Counted from the stretch's first letter, positions 44,685 through 53,431 are shown. The stretch is 64,000 bases of DNA from Pelagimonas sp017744045 (GCF_017744045.1 NZ_JAGHRD010000003.1); one strand, 5' to 3'. Made by a program: numbers and translations. The notes: generated from the letters alone by a model not told the origin.

Positions 44685-46440
44685 CACGCCATCCAAGCCA
44701 AACGTAGAGGCCGCAAGCTGGCCCTTGTTTCGGTGGCTTTGGACCCGTTACCTGAAACGCTATGTCTGGCTTTTGTTGCTGGCTGGCGGGTTGATGGCGC
44801 TTGAAGGCGGGCTGACCGCCAGTTTCGCCTTGATGATGCAGCCCTTGTTTGACGATGTCTTTCTTGGCGCGGATCAGAGCGCCCTGATCTGGGTGGGTCT
44901 TGCCGTTCTTGCGATTTTTGTGGGCCGCGGCCTGGTCAGCATGGCGCATAAGGTGATCCTGAATGCGATCTCACAGCGGTCCATGGCGGATATTCGACAG
45001 GACATGTTGACCCATCTGATGCGGCTCGACGTGGATTTCCACGCCGCCCATGGGCCGGGCCATTTGATCCAACGGGTGGATGGCGACGTGGCGGGCATCG
45101 CCAAAGTCTGGCGGACCTTGGTGACGGGCGCGGGCCGCGATGCCGTGACCTTTGTTGCGTTGTTGGCCGTTGCCTTGTGGACCGATTGGGTCTGGACCCT
45201 GGTCGCCCTGATCGGCCTTCCGCTGATGATCGGCCCCACGGCGTTCCTGCAACGCTACGTCAGACGCAATTCGCGCCATGCCCGCGAGGTCGCCGCCGAC
45301 CAATCCACGCGGCTGAATGAGGTTTTTCACGGAATCCTGCCGGTTAAGCTCAACCAACTCGAGACCTATCAATCCAAGAGCTATGCCAAGCTGCAGAAAC
45401 GCCGAGTTCGGACCGAAGTGCGGGCCTCGGCTGGGCAGGCCTCTTTGCCGACGCTGATCGACATCATGTCCGGGCTTGGCTTTTTCGGCATTCTGTACCT
45501 GGCCGGTGGCGAGATCCTGAATGGTGAAAAAACCGTTGGCGAGTTCATGACCTTTTTCACCGCCATTGGTCAAATGTTTGAACCGCTGCGCCGGCTGGGC
45601 GCGGTCAGTGGGGCCTGGCAAATGGCGGCGGCGGCGATTGAGCGGATCAAGCTGTTGCTCGAAACTCCGTCACAGTTGCGCGACCCCGATCGACCAGTGA
45701 GTGCCCCGCAGGGCGTGCCTGGCATTCGGTTGCAGGATGTCACCCTGGATTACGGCGATGCCCAGATCCTGAACGGGTTGAACTTTACCGCTGAGGCGGG
45801 CAAGACCACCGCCTTGGTTGGCGCATCCGGGGCGGGGAAATCCACCGTTCTCAACCTGTTGACCCGTTTGGTCGACCCCAAGGATGGTCGGGTCGAGATC
45901 GCAGGCATCGCCCCATCAGAAATGAGCTTGCGCGATTTGCGCGGCATGATCTCGGTCGTCAGCCAAGAGGCGCTGCTGTTTGACGAATCCCTGCGCGAAA
46001 ACATCGTACTGGACCGCAATGTCAGCGAAGAACAGTTGCAAAACGCGCTTGAAGCCGCCTCGATCACCGACTTTCTGCCGCGTTTGGAAAACGGGCTCGA
46101 CAGCAGGGTTGGGCCGCGTGGCTCCAACCTGTCTGGCGGGCAGCGTCAGCGGGTGGCCATCGCCCGCGCCCTGCTGCGCGACACCCCGATCCTCTTGCTG
46201 GATGAGGCGACCAGCGCGCTCGACGCCCAATCCGAGGCCAAAGTGCAAGCCGCACTAGATCACCTGGCCATCGGTCGGACAACGCTGGTCATCGCCCATC
46301 GCCTCGCCACGATTCGCAATGCCGACAAGATTGTGGTCATGGATCATGGTCGCGCGATCGAAGAAGGGACGCATGAAGAGTTGCTGGCCAAGGGCGAGGC
46401 TTATGCAGAGCTGTGCAGGCTCCAGTTTGATCAAGGCTAG
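44677..46440 (+). CDS. ABC exporter, fused permease-ATPase (MsbA-like)
   Basis: A 587-residue half-transporter. Six hydrophobic segments lie in the first about 320 residues, then a nucleotide-binding domain: Walker A VGASGAGKST, Q-loop VVSQEALLFDES, signature LSGGQRQRVAIARALL, Walker B ILLLDEATSALD and the H-loop VIAHRLATI. This is the type that flips lipids (lipid A, polyprenol or glycolipid) as a homodimer. Coupling to the phosphatase gene and a nearby glycosyltransferase points to envelope lipid or polysaccharide export. It is convergent with the glycosyltransferase. Confidence 0.9.
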   Translation: MPDTPSKPNVEAASWPLFRWLWTRYLKRYVWLLLLAGGLMALEGGLTASFALMMQPLFDDVFLGADQSALIWVGLAVLAIFVGRGLVSMAHKVILNAISQRSMADIRQDMLTHLMRLDVDFHAAHGPGHLIQRVDGDVAGIAKVWRTLVTGAGRDAVTFVALLAVALWTDWVWTLVALIGLPLMIGPTAFLQRYVRRNSRHAREVAADQSTRLNEVFHGILPVKLNQLETYQSKSYAKLQKRRVRTEVRASAGQASLPTLIDIMSGLGFFGILYLAGGEILNGEKTVGEFMTFFTAIGQMFEPLRRLGAVSGAWQMAAAAIERIKLLLETPSQLRDPDRPVSAPQGVPGIRLQDVTLDYGDAQILNGLNFTAEAGKTTALVGASGAGKSTVLNLLTRLVDPKDGRVEIAGIAPSEMSLRDLRGMISVVSQEALLFDESLRENIVLDRNVSEEQLQNALEAASITDFLPRLENGLDSRVGPRGSNLSGGQRQRVAIARALLRDTPILLLDEATSALDAQSEAKVQAALDHLAIGRTTLVIAHRLATIRNADKIVVMDHGRAIEEGTHEELLAKGEAYAELCRLQFDQG

Positions 46441-46456
46441 GGTCAAGACCCCAAGA

Positions 46457-47134
46457 TCACTTTCGATAAGCGCGCGCCAGATCCTCGGGCTTGGCCCCGG
46501 TCAGGAACCGGGCCAGCGTCCAAAGATTGCGCCCTCCGCGCTTGAGCCAGCCCTGACGTTGATACTTCTCCGCCGAAGTCACCGCATGGAAGTCCAAGCC
46601 CATCAAGCCCCCTTTGAGCGCACGAGCCATCACCACATCCTCCATCAAAGGAATATCAGCAAACCCGCCGAGACGCTCATAGGTTTGACGGTCAATCAGC
46701 AGCGCTTGGTCACCATAAGGCAGGCCAAAGGCGCGAGACCGCAGATTGGCCCAGCCCGCTACCACTTGCGGTGCCACCCCAGAAGCATCAAAGCGCAAAC
46801 GCCCGTAATAGGCCCCGTCATGCGCCAAAGCCGCCGAGATATGCGACGTCCAGCCTTCGGACAGCACCGTATCCGCATGCAAAAACAGCAACCACGCCCC
46901 TTCTGCCACCCCTGCCCCGCGCCGCAACTGCCCGCCGCGCGATGCTTCTCCGGTGACGATGGTGGCCCCGGCGGCCTCGGCAATCCTCAAACTGCCATCC
47001 GTTGAGCCCCCGTCAGATATCACCAATTCCCGGATCAATCCCGCCGATAGCCCCTCGCCCAACGCCGCCAGACAAAGCGGCAACCGATCAGCGGCATTCA
47101 AGGTCGGGATGATAACGGAGATTGGGGCGCGCAT
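46457..47134 (-). CDS. Family 2 glycosyltransferase (TIGR04283-like)
   Basis: A 225-residue GT-A glycosyltransferase: ISVIIPTLNAADRLPLCLAAL, the acceptor of UDP-sugar in LVISDGGSTDGS, and the DxD-like LFLHADTVLSEGW. The LPYGDQALLIDRQTYERLGGFADIPLMEDVVMARAL block is typical of the TIGR04283 group, whose members are linked to arsenosugar or small-lipid glycosylation in some bacteria. There is no membrane segment. The ATG 47134 is chosen because the 13 upstream residues are not conserved. It is divergent from ygfZ and convergent with the ABC exporter. Confidence 0.85.
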   Translation of the reverse strand: MRAPISVIIPTLNAADRLPLCLAALGEGLSAGLIRELVISDGGSTDGSLRIAEAAGATIVTGEASRGGQLRRGAGVAEGAWLLFLHADTVLSEGWTSHISAALAHDGAYYGRLRFDASGVAPQVVAGWANLRSRAFGLPYGDQALLIDRQTYERLGGFADIPLMEDVVMARALKGGLMGLDFHAVTSAEKYQRQGWLKRGGRNLWTLARFLTGAKPEDLARAYRK

Positions 47135-47195
47135 GGGGTCTGTTCGTTTGGGCTTTCCCGGCCTATATGGCAATCACGGACAGAAGGAAACGATC

Positions 47196-47933
47196 ATGAG
47201 CGACACCACACGCAAAGTGCTGCGCCTCAGCGGCAAGGATGTGACGGCTTTTCTACAGGGGCTGGTCACCAATGATGTGGAAAAGCTGACAGAGGGCTTG
47301 GTCTACACCGCCCTTCTGACCCCCCAAGGCAAGTACCGCGCCGATTTTTTTCTGGTGCCCGAGGCTGATGCGATTCTGCTCGACGTTGCAACCGATCTCG
47401 CACCGGGGCTGATCCAGGCGCTAAGCATGTATAAACTGCGCTCAGACGTGACGATTGAAGAAACGGATCTGGCGGTCACGCGCGGGTTGGGCGACGCGCC
47501 AGAGGGCGCTTTTGCCGATCCGCGCCACGCAACTTTGGGCTGGCGCGCCTATGATGGGCAACCCGGCCAAGACGTTGACTGGGACGCCCTACGCGTCGCC
47601 GCCTGCATTCCACAAAGCGGCATCGAGCTGACCCCTGATACCTTTATCCTCGAAGCCGGCTTCGAACAGCTGAACGGGGTCGATTTCAAGAAAGGCTGCT
47701 ATGTCGGCCAGGAGGTCACCGCGCGCATGAAGCATAAGACCGAGCTGCGCAAAGGTCTGGCCGTGGTGGAGATTGAGGGCGACGCCCCCGCCGGAACCGA
47801 GATTTTGGCCGGCGAAAAACCGGCAGGCACCCTGTTCACACAATCCGGCAACCGCGCCATCGCCTATCTGCGCTTTGATCGCGCCAAAGGCGACATGCAG
47901 GCGGGCAGCGCCAAGCTGCGTTACACAAACTGA
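47196..47933 (+). CDS. ygfZ: Folate-binding YgfZ/CAF17 family protein
   Basis: A 245-residue tetrahydrofolate-binding protein that helps assemble or repair iron-sulfur clusters. The hallmark KGCYVGQEVTARMKHKTELRKGL is near the middle, and the N-terminal LRLSGKDVTAFLQGLVTNDVEKL matches the T-protein-like fold. AGAAGGAAA precedes ATG 47196; a long open frame upstream (to 46953) overlaps the divergent glycosyltransferase and is not coding. It is transcribed alone. Confidence 0.93.
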   Translation: MSDTTRKVLRLSGKDVTAFLQGLVTNDVEKLTEGLVYTALLTPQGKYRADFFLVPEADAILLDVATDLAPGLIQALSMYKLRSDVTIEETDLAVTRGLGDAPEGAFADPRHATLGWRAYDGQPGQDVDWDALRVAACIPQSGIELTPDTFILEAGFEQLNGVDFKKGCYVGQEVTARMKHKTELRKGLAVVEIEGDAPAGTEILAGEKPAGTLFTQSGNRAIAYLRFDRAKGDMQAGSAKLRYTN

Positions 47934-47969
47934 CCCCTGGGTTTCTTTGGGCCCAAAATATCCCGGGGA

Positions 47970-47989
47970 GTCCCGAGCCTGCTCGGGAC
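47970..47989. terminator. Hairpin between convergent ygfZ and GNAT gene
   Basis: GTCCCGAG-CCTG-CTCGGGAC, a perfect 8-bp stem with a tetraloop, 36 bases after the ygfZ stop and 20 before the GNAT stop on the other strand. There is no T-run. Confidence 0.5.
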
Positions 47990-48008
47990 GGGGCAGCGCC
48001 CCTTCCCC

Positions 48009-48467
48009 CTACAGGTATTTCTCCAACATCAAAGCCCGGTCCACCGCTCCGACCGAGCGATAGAAATCCGTCGCAGGTAAGTTGGTCGCATCCTGGGACA
48101 CAACCCACCGCCTGATCCCCTGATCCCGCATGTTCTGTTCCATCCGAGCGACCAGTTGCTGCCCCAGACCCAAACCTCGATGGGTCGGGGCGATATAGAG
48201 ATGGTCGATCTTGATCCGACGACCGCCACGGCGCAGGCCATTCTGCGTTCGGTCCTCTTGCAAAGCGAGCAAGTAAGCCACCAATCCCCAGCCCGCGTCG
48301 ACCGCATAGATTTTGCCCCCATCTGACAAGGCAGAGCGCAAGATATCCAGATAGACCTCATCCGCCCCTTCGGCATGATAAATATGCGGTGATAGACACA
48401 CGTGGAAATTGTGCAGCGCGCGGAACAGCGGCAGCACCTCATCTAGGGTCGGATTGATCACAATCAT
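48009..48467 (-). CDS. GNAT family N-acetyltransferase
   Basis: A 152-residue GCN5-type acetyltransferase. Motif A reads IDHLYIAPTHRGLGLGQQLVARMEQNMRDQG (acetyl-CoA pyrophosphate loop R/QxxGxG/A), and motif B reads VSQDATNLPATDFYRSVGA. The substrate is unknown. The ATG at 48467 (a TTG just upstream is in frame) follows directly after the T-run of a hairpin that ends the efp transcript; its Shine-Dalgarno GGAGG is in the right arm of that hairpin. Expression may thus depend on readthrough from efp and on hairpin opening. Confidence 0.87.
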   Translation of the reverse strand: MIVINPTLDEVLPLFRALHNFHVCLSPHIYHAEGADEVYLDILRSALSDGGKIYAVDAGWGLVAYLLALQEDRTQNGLRRGGRRIKIDHLYIAPTHRGLGLGQQLVARMEQNMRDQGIRRWVVSQDATNLPATDFYRSVGAVDRALMLEKYL

Positions 48468-48468
48468 C

Positions 48469-48498
48469 AAAAAAGCCTCCGGGCCAAGTGCCGGAGGC
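48469..48498 (-). terminator. Intrinsic terminator of efp overlapping the GNAT leader
   Basis: On the minus strand GCCTCCGG-N8-CCGGAGGC is followed by TTTTTT and then G-ATG of the GNAT gene. An A-run on the plus-strand side makes it nearly bidirectional. The right arm contains GGAGG, eight bases before the GNAT ATG. Confidence 0.85.
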
Positions 48499-48556
48499 TT
48501 TGTTTTTCAATCCCACTCCCCCAGCTTTTCGGGGGATTTGCGCGCGGTCCCCGAGG

Positions 48557-49120
48557 TCAGGCGCGCTCGGAATAAGACATGGTTTCGGTGTTCACCACGA
48601 TGGATTCACCCTGCGCGATGAATGGCGGAACCGAGATGCGCACACCATTGTCCAGCACAGCCGGTTTAAAGCTGTTCGCCGCGGTCTGACCTTTGACCAC
48701 TGGCTCGGTCTCTTCGACCACACAGGTGACCTTTTGCGGCACGGTGGCGTTCAGCGCTTCGGCCTCGTGGAACTCCACAACGATGGTCATGCCGTCCTGC
48801 AGAAACGGGCGGCGGTCGCCCAGGATTTCGGACGCGATCTGAACCTGATCATAAGTCTCGGTATCCATAAAGATCAGCTGACCGGCATCCTCATAAAGGA
48901 ACTGCATGTCTTTCTGTTCCAGGCGCACGCGCTCGACTTTGTCAGCGCTGCGGAAACGTTCGTTCAGCTTGGAACCGTTGCGCAGATTGCGTAGCTCGAC
49001 CTGTGCAAAAGCACCGCCTTTTCCGGGCTTCACATGGTCGACTTTGACAGCGGCCCACAAGCCGCCGTTATGTTCAAGTACATTTCCGGGCCGGATTTCA
49101 TTTCCGTTGATCTTTGGCAT
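48557..49120 (-). CDS. efp: Translation elongation factor P
   Basis: A 187-residue, three-domain EF-P that rescues ribosomes stalled on polyproline. The domain I loop reads VKPGKGGAF with Lys34, the site normally modified by EpmA/EpmB in bacteria with that pathway. The C-terminal OB-fold with GVRISVPPFIAQGESIVVNTETMSYSERA is intact. The gene is monocistronic with its own terminator. A start at MPKINGNEI is the family standard, preceded by AGGTTTTGCT. Confidence 0.97.
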   Translation of the reverse strand: MPKINGNEIRPGNVLEHNGGLWAAVKVDHVKPGKGGAFAQVELRNLRNGSKLNERFRSADKVERVRLEQKDMQFLYEDAGQLIFMDTETYDQVQIASEILGDRRPFLQDGMTIVVEFHEAEALNATVPQKVTCVVEETEPVVKGQTAANSFKPAVLDNGVRISVPPFIAQGESIVVNTETMSYSERA

Positions 49121-49334
49121 AGCAAAACCTTGTCAAAAGGTTGATGAAACTTTGACGCATCCTATATCTGGCAGGTTCCGCCAAAGCAAGGCAACGATAT
49201 GTCGTGGTCGCCTTTTCGAAGCTATGCGTTAACGGAATGGGTGCTATGCAACTATGGGGTACCCGAATCGGTATGAATAGGTCATACACGCCCTCACGCC
49301 GAAAAAGACAAGAGCAATAATCAAAGGTCGAGAT

Positions 49335-49655
49335 ATGAGAGATTTCGTTGACGGCACCGCTTTTAATGCAGAGCAAGGTAATCGCGCTCGCAAGCTGTTC
49401 GCAGCAGTGGTGTTGGCTGCCCTAGACGACGCAATCGCTGACGACAAGAAATACGGCAATGGTCCGGAACAGATCGCCCGTTGGGCACGCTCGCGCGATG
49501 GTCGCGAAGTGCTGTCCTGCGCGGGTATTGATCCGAACGAACGTGTTGTTTCTGGTTTGATGGAATTTGTGTCCAAAGGTGTCCGCACCTCTGTCGCGCT
49601 GTCGCGCGAAGAGAGCGAGCGCCGCAATGCAGCACAGCAGGCAGAAGCCGCCTGA
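49335..49655 (+). CDS. Small conserved roseobacter protein (DUF6280-like)
   Basis: A 106-residue, helical, soluble protein: RDFVDGTAFNAEQGNRARKLFAAVVLAALDDAIADDKKYGNGPEQIARWARSRDGREVLSCAGIDPNERVV, then a short basic segment and a Glu/Ala tail. I recall very similar small proteins across Rhodobacteraceae annotated as DUF6280; no function is known. Its conservation and its isolated position with a strong terminator immediately after suggest a dedicated cellular role. Ribosome binding is modest (AAAGGTCGAGAT before ATG). Confidence 0.85.
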   Translation: MRDFVDGTAFNAEQGNRARKLFAAVVLAALDDAIADDKKYGNGPEQIARWARSRDGREVLSCAGIDPNERVVSGLMEFVSKGVRTSVALSREESERRNAAQQAEAA

Positions 49656-49677
49656 TTTTCCAGGGTTTTCCTGTATC

Positions 49678-49709
49678 AAAAAACGCGCCCCATTTTGGGC
49701 GCGTTTTTT
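49678..49709. terminator. Bidirectional intrinsic terminator
   Basis: AAAAAACGCGCCC-N6-GGGCGCGTTTTTT: 13-bp complementary arms including the A and T runs, 22 bases after the small-protein stop. It also faces the convergent end of the PopZ-like gene. Confidence 0.92.
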
Positions 49710-49778
49710 ATTTCATCTTTTCTTGTCAACGAGTCTTGGTTTTCACCGATACTGCGTGGAATAGATCCGCGCTCAGGT

Positions 49779-50951
49779 TTAATCGAAATCCTGGCTCATC
49801 AGCACACGATTGATTTCGCGGCGCACAAGTTTGCGAACGTTTCGAGTGATCCGCTCACCCAACGCGCCCTGTAATTCCTGACGCACAATTTCTGACACCA
49901 TGCTGCGCAAAACGGTTTCGTCAATCGTCAGGTTATCGGCATTTGCTAGAGGTTCTGCGGACGCCATGTCAGCCGCCTCCGCCCCAGGCATCTGCTCTAC
50001 CTCTGCGCGAGCCGCCTGAACATCGTCGTGAACATTATCCTGAGTGGCATCTTGATCCGCGTCTGCTGCGTCTTGCCAATCCAAGACCTCGGATGAACGC
50101 TGAAATATCGGGGCCTCGGCATCGGTAGCGGGCCCCTCTGGTTCCCAATCCTGGGCGTGATCCCGACCGACCAAGGCCTCAAGCGCGGCGATCTTATCCT
50201 CAAGGCTGTCATCAGTCGCAGAAACCGGCGGCTCGACCTCCTCACCCTGACCGTCCACCTCCTCAGCCTCTCCGCCCAGGACGTCATTCAGAGCTTCGTG
50301 CAGGTTCTCAATCTGTGCGGCCTGCGTATAGCTGTCCGGTTGGCTTACCTCCTCAGCCGCATCTAGGTCTTCGGCCTCCACGTCATATGAAGCGACCATT
50401 TCGGCAAGGGCTTCGCCAACCTCTTGCTCTACGATTTGCAGCAAGGCCCCGTCGTCAATCAGCTCTTCAACGGCGGTTTCAGCCTCGTCCTCCAACTCGG
50501 CCTTCAGCTCATCCACTGCCGAAGCCGCCGCCTCGTCAGCGTCTTCGGCAATCTCAGGCTCTGCAGGCTCATCCGGTTCGACGTCTAAATGAGCCTCGTC
50601 ACTCTCAGGTTCTACATCTTGCTCTTCGACGATATCATCAAGAGCAACCCCCTCCGGCGCGGCCTCTTCCACAAGGGGGGCCAGATCCGTCAACAGAATC
50701 GGGGCATCATCATCTTGCGATTCGGCTGTGTCAGCGTCTGAATGCGGGGCATCGTCTGTGTCATCCGCGTCTTCGTGTGACACAGGTGCCAGATCATCAT
50801 CGCTCACCCGCAATGCCGGCGTCAGAACCAGTTTTTCAGGTTGTTTCACGGGATTTTGCACAGGTTTCATAACCCGCGCATCATCCGATACCAGCCGTCG
50901 GATAGAGGACAGAACGTCCTCAATTTCTACATTCGTAACAGGGTCGGTCAT
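49779..50951 (-). CDS. PopZ-like acidic polar-organiser protein (candidate)
   Basis: About 390 residues. ATG 50951 gives MTDPVTNVEIEDVLSSIRRLVSDD, a close match in style to the PopZ N-terminal helix (EEILASIRRIISED). Next comes a very long low-complexity acidic region (Asp/Glu/Ala), then a C-terminal helical domain (TIDETVLRSMVSEIVRQELQGALGERITRNVRKLVRREINRVL) like the PopZ/DUF2497 assembly domain. It follows tolC on the same strand, the order I recall for popZ in Caulobacter. The likely role is a cell-pole hub for ParB and signalling proteins. This is family-pattern inference; the acidic linker is unusually long. Confidence 0.65.
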   Translation of the reverse strand: MTDPVTNVEIEDVLSSIRRLVSDDARVMKPVQNPVKQPEKLVLTPALRVSDDDLAPVSHEDADDTDDAPHSDADTAESQDDDAPILLTDLAPLVEEAAPEGVALDDIVEEQDVEPESDEAHLDVEPDEPAEPEIAEDADEAAASAVDELKAELEDEAETAVEELIDDGALLQIVEQEVGEALAEMVASYDVEAEDLDAAEEVSQPDSYTQAAQIENLHEALNDVLGGEAEEVDGQGEEVEPPVSATDDSLEDKIAALEALVGRDHAQDWEPEGPATDAEAPIFQRSSEVLDWQDAADADQDATQDNVHDDVQAARAEVEQMPGAEAADMASAEPLANADNLTIDETVLRSMVSEIVRQELQGALGERITRNVRKLVRREINRVLMSQDFD

Positions 50952-51023
50952 TCTTTGTACCACGCTCGCCTCGGGCATAACTGTACCCGGTGAGCCTGAT
51001 TCAGACAACAGATGCTGAAAAAG

Positions 51024-52496
51024 TTACTCTTTTCCCATCGCACGAAGCACGCGATCCAGCTCCCTGCCCTGCTTTGAAGTCGCAGATGGCGCAGATTTGA
51101 CCAAGTTATAATACTCAGCCGCATCATATTGTGGCACGTCCAAGTGCAACGCCTCAGCGGTCAACTGACCCAGTGATGCAAGAATGGCATAGGAGGCCAC
51201 AACTTCATCTACTTGTGCGGAAATCAGGTTGGTGCGTGCATCGATCAGATCCTGCTCTGCATCCAGAACATCCAGAGTCGTGCGCGCGCCCAGCTTGGCC
51301 TCTTCGCGCACACCACGGAACGCAACCTGAGCCGCGCGGACCTGCGCCTCAAACGCCTCGCGGCTGGCGCGGGCCACGTCCAATTGGACATAGGCATTAC
51401 CGACATTCTGGATCACAGCGTGGCGCACCACATGCAGCCCGCCGCGTGCGCTATCACGATTGGCACGAGCCTGACGGACGGCGGAGCGGATTTTGCCACC
51501 GGAATAAATTGTCCCAGTCGCGTTCAAACCGATCGAGCCCGAGCGCGTATAGCGATTGGTGTCGTCATCATCTGTCGTCACGCCATAGCTGCCATCCAGA
51601 GTCACGCGCGGCTTGAGCGATGCTTCGGCGATTTTGATGGCCAATTCCGCGCCAGCAACCTGGTGCTGAACAGAGATCATGTCAGGATGAGACCGAACCG
51701 CCAGTTTCTTGGCGGCATCAACAGACCGCGGCAAGCGCGGTGCGCCTTTGGGCGTTTGCAGATTGCCCGGTTTGCGTCCGACTGCCGCTCGAAATTCCTC
51801 TTGCGCGATCACAAGCTGCCCTTTGGCGGCAGCCAAGGCCGATTCCCCCTGCGCCAAACGCGCCTGGGCCAAAGCCACATCTGTCCGGGTGACCTCGCCA
51901 ACTTCAAAACGGTCTTTGGCCGCCCGCACCTCTTGTTGGATGACCCGCACGCCATTTTGACGCAGGGCAACCGTGTCATAGGCGCGTCGCATTTCCATAA
52001 ATGCACCAACCGCACGGAACAAAACCTGCTGCTCAATAGCCAACAAATCCGCCCGCGTCGCCAGCACGGTTTCCTTGGCGGCTTCGACCTTGAGCCGGTT
52101 GCTGCCACCGGCATAGAGCGTCAGAGACGCAAGCAACCGCAATGTCGCCTCATGAGAGGCAAAACCAGTGGTTCGGTAATCGCGAATGGGCGTCGAGGGC
52201 AAAAATGGCAGAGCTGCGGGAACCTCGCCAACTTGCTGGTAATTCCTCGCTTTGCCAAACGTCCTTTGCACGCCGGCAGACCAGGACAATACAGGGCGCA
52301 AATCCGCCATGGCCTGGGCAACGCCTTCATCAGCGGCGCGCAAAACAGCCCGGTTCTGTTCGATCAAACCAGAATGCTTGTAGGCCGCAACCAGCGTATC
52401 CGCCAGGTTTTCGGCCCAACTGGCCGAGGCAGAGGAGACCAAAACAGATACGGCCATCGCGCCGCTTACACAAAACCGTTTAAACCCAAAGGTCAT
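51024..52496 (-). CDS. tolC: TolC family outer-membrane efflux channel
   Basis: A 490-residue protein with a signal peptide (MTFGFKRFCVSGAMAVSVLVSSASASWA). It has two TolC repeats of coiled-coil and beta segments (ENLADTLVAAYKHSGLIEQNRAVLRAADEGVAQAMADLRPVLSWSAG; DVALAQARLAQGESALAAAKGQLVIAQEEFRAAVG; the second repeat with GYGVTTD-like and TLDVLDAEQDLIDARTNLISAQ). It forms the outer duct for type I secretion and drug efflux. The start is at 52496, since the further upstream codons lack signal character. It is in the unit pcm-tolC-PopZ-like gene and could export the RTX protein at 4.4 kb, as an inference. Confidence 0.92.
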   Translation of the reverse strand: MTFGFKRFCVSGAMAVSVLVSSASASWAENLADTLVAAYKHSGLIEQNRAVLRAADEGVAQAMADLRPVLSWSAGVQRTFGKARNYQQVGEVPAALPFLPSTPIRDYRTTGFASHEATLRLLASLTLYAGGSNRLKVEAAKETVLATRADLLAIEQQVLFRAVGAFMEMRRAYDTVALRQNGVRVIQQEVRAAKDRFEVGEVTRTDVALAQARLAQGESALAAAKGQLVIAQEEFRAAVGRKPGNLQTPKGAPRLPRSVDAAKKLAVRSHPDMISVQHQVAGAELAIKIAEASLKPRVTLDGSYGVTTDDDDTNRYTRSGSIGLNATGTIYSGGKIRSAVRQARANRDSARGGLHVVRHAVIQNVGNAYVQLDVARASREAFEAQVRAAQVAFRGVREEAKLGARTTLDVLDAEQDLIDARTNLISAQVDEVVASYAILASLGQLTAEALHLDVPQYDAAEYYNLVKSAPSATSKQGRELDRVLRAMGKE

Positions 52497-52518
52497 TCTG
52501 CCCCCTGTCCCCCTGATA

Positions 52519-53172
52519 TTACAGGGCGAATTCTGTTGCTTTTTCAAATCCCTTGAGCACCGGAGCCGTTCCGTTGAACGCGTGGCGCCAAGCGATTTCG
52601 CCTTCTAACTTATGTCCGACGCGCACGGTTCCAAGGGCATCCTCAATAAAGATGCAGGCAATTCTGCCACCTTCCTTGAGTTGATCGGCAATCGCCGCTG
52701 GAACAACCTCGACACCGCCCTGGATGATGATGACATCATAAGGGCCATGCTCGGCTGCGCCATCGGCCAGCGAACCGGTGTGAAAAACAACATTGTCTGA
52801 GTGATTGTCGCTCAAAAGGCTCTGAGCTTCGGCAACCTGCGCCTCATCATCTTCGACAGCGATGACCGCTTCGGCAATGCGGGCGATGACGGCCGAGGAA
52901 TAGCCAAGACCTGCCCCGATATCGAGCACCAAGTCGTCATTGGTCAGGTCCAAAACCTCCAACATCTTGGCAAACAGGCGCGCATCCAAAAGATGACGGC
53001 CAGACCAAAGCTCAACATGGTCACCGGAATAGGCCGCTTCGACCTTTTCCACGGGAACAAATTTCTCACGCGGAACGGTGAGCATGGATTCAATAATCGG
53101 AAACTCGGTCACGTCCGAAGGACGAACCTGTGTGTCAACCATCATGCGGCGGCGGGTGGCAAAGTCTGTCAT
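52519..53172 (-). CDS. pcm: Protein-L-isoaspartate O-methyltransferase family protein
   Basis: A 217-residue SAM-dependent methyltransferase: RRRMMVDTQVRPSDVTEFPIIESMLTVPREKFVP at the start, then motif I DIGAGLGYSSAVIARIA, the acidic loop IAVEDDEAQVAEA, and YDVIIIQGGVEVVPAAIADQLKEGGR. This subgroup is widespread in alphaproteobacteria next to tolC and differs from E. coli Pcm in the N-terminal region, so repair of isoaspartate is likely but not certain. It heads the pcm-tolC-popZ-like unit; a 23-base gap separates it from tolC. Confidence 0.85.
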   Translation of the reverse strand: MTDFATRRRMMVDTQVRPSDVTEFPIIESMLTVPREKFVPVEKVEAAYSGDHVELWSGRHLLDARLFAKMLEVLDLTNDDLVLDIGAGLGYSSAVIARIAEAVIAVEDDEAQVAEAQSLLSDNHSDNVVFHTGSLADGAAEHGPYDVIIIQGGVEVVPAAIADQLKEGGRIACIFIEDALGTVRVGHKLEGEIAWRHAFNGTAPVLKGFEKATEFAL

Positions 53173-53316
53173 GCACTAAACTCTTTCGTTCAGATACTTG
53201 AGGATGGTTGTGCCACATTTGCTTCCTCGCGGCAATGACCGAGCGCGTTCAATCTTAGCTTATGCGGCAGCGTGACCTTATTTTTCATCATCAGTCGTTT
53301 TTGCCAAGATATCCGC

Positions 53317-53345
53317 TTGACCTCACCGCCGCATCCGCCTAATCA
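53317..53345 (+). promoter_or_regulatory. Promoter of tRNA-Cys
   Basis: TTGACC (53317-53322), 17-base spacer, TAATCA (53340-53345), then the tRNA starts at 53358, a spacing typical of tRNA promoters. Confidence 0.6.
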
Positions 53346-53357
53346 GGCCTCCACTCT

Positions 53358-53431
53358 GGCGAGTTGGCGGAGTGGTGACGCAGCGGATTGCAAATCCGTG
53401 TACACCGGTTCGATTCCGGTACTCGCCTCCA
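53358..53431 (+). tRNA. tRNA-Cys (GCA), with encoded CCA
   Basis: A 74-base cloverleaf. The acceptor GGCGAGT pairs with ACTCGCC, then T and CCA. The anticodon loop is TTGCAAA (anticodon GCA) on a GCGGA/TCCGT-like stem, and the T-arm reads CCGGTTCGATTCCGG. A phage-type integrase remnant lies 70 bases beyond, so this tRNA 3' end is the probable prophage attachment site. Confidence 0.96.
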
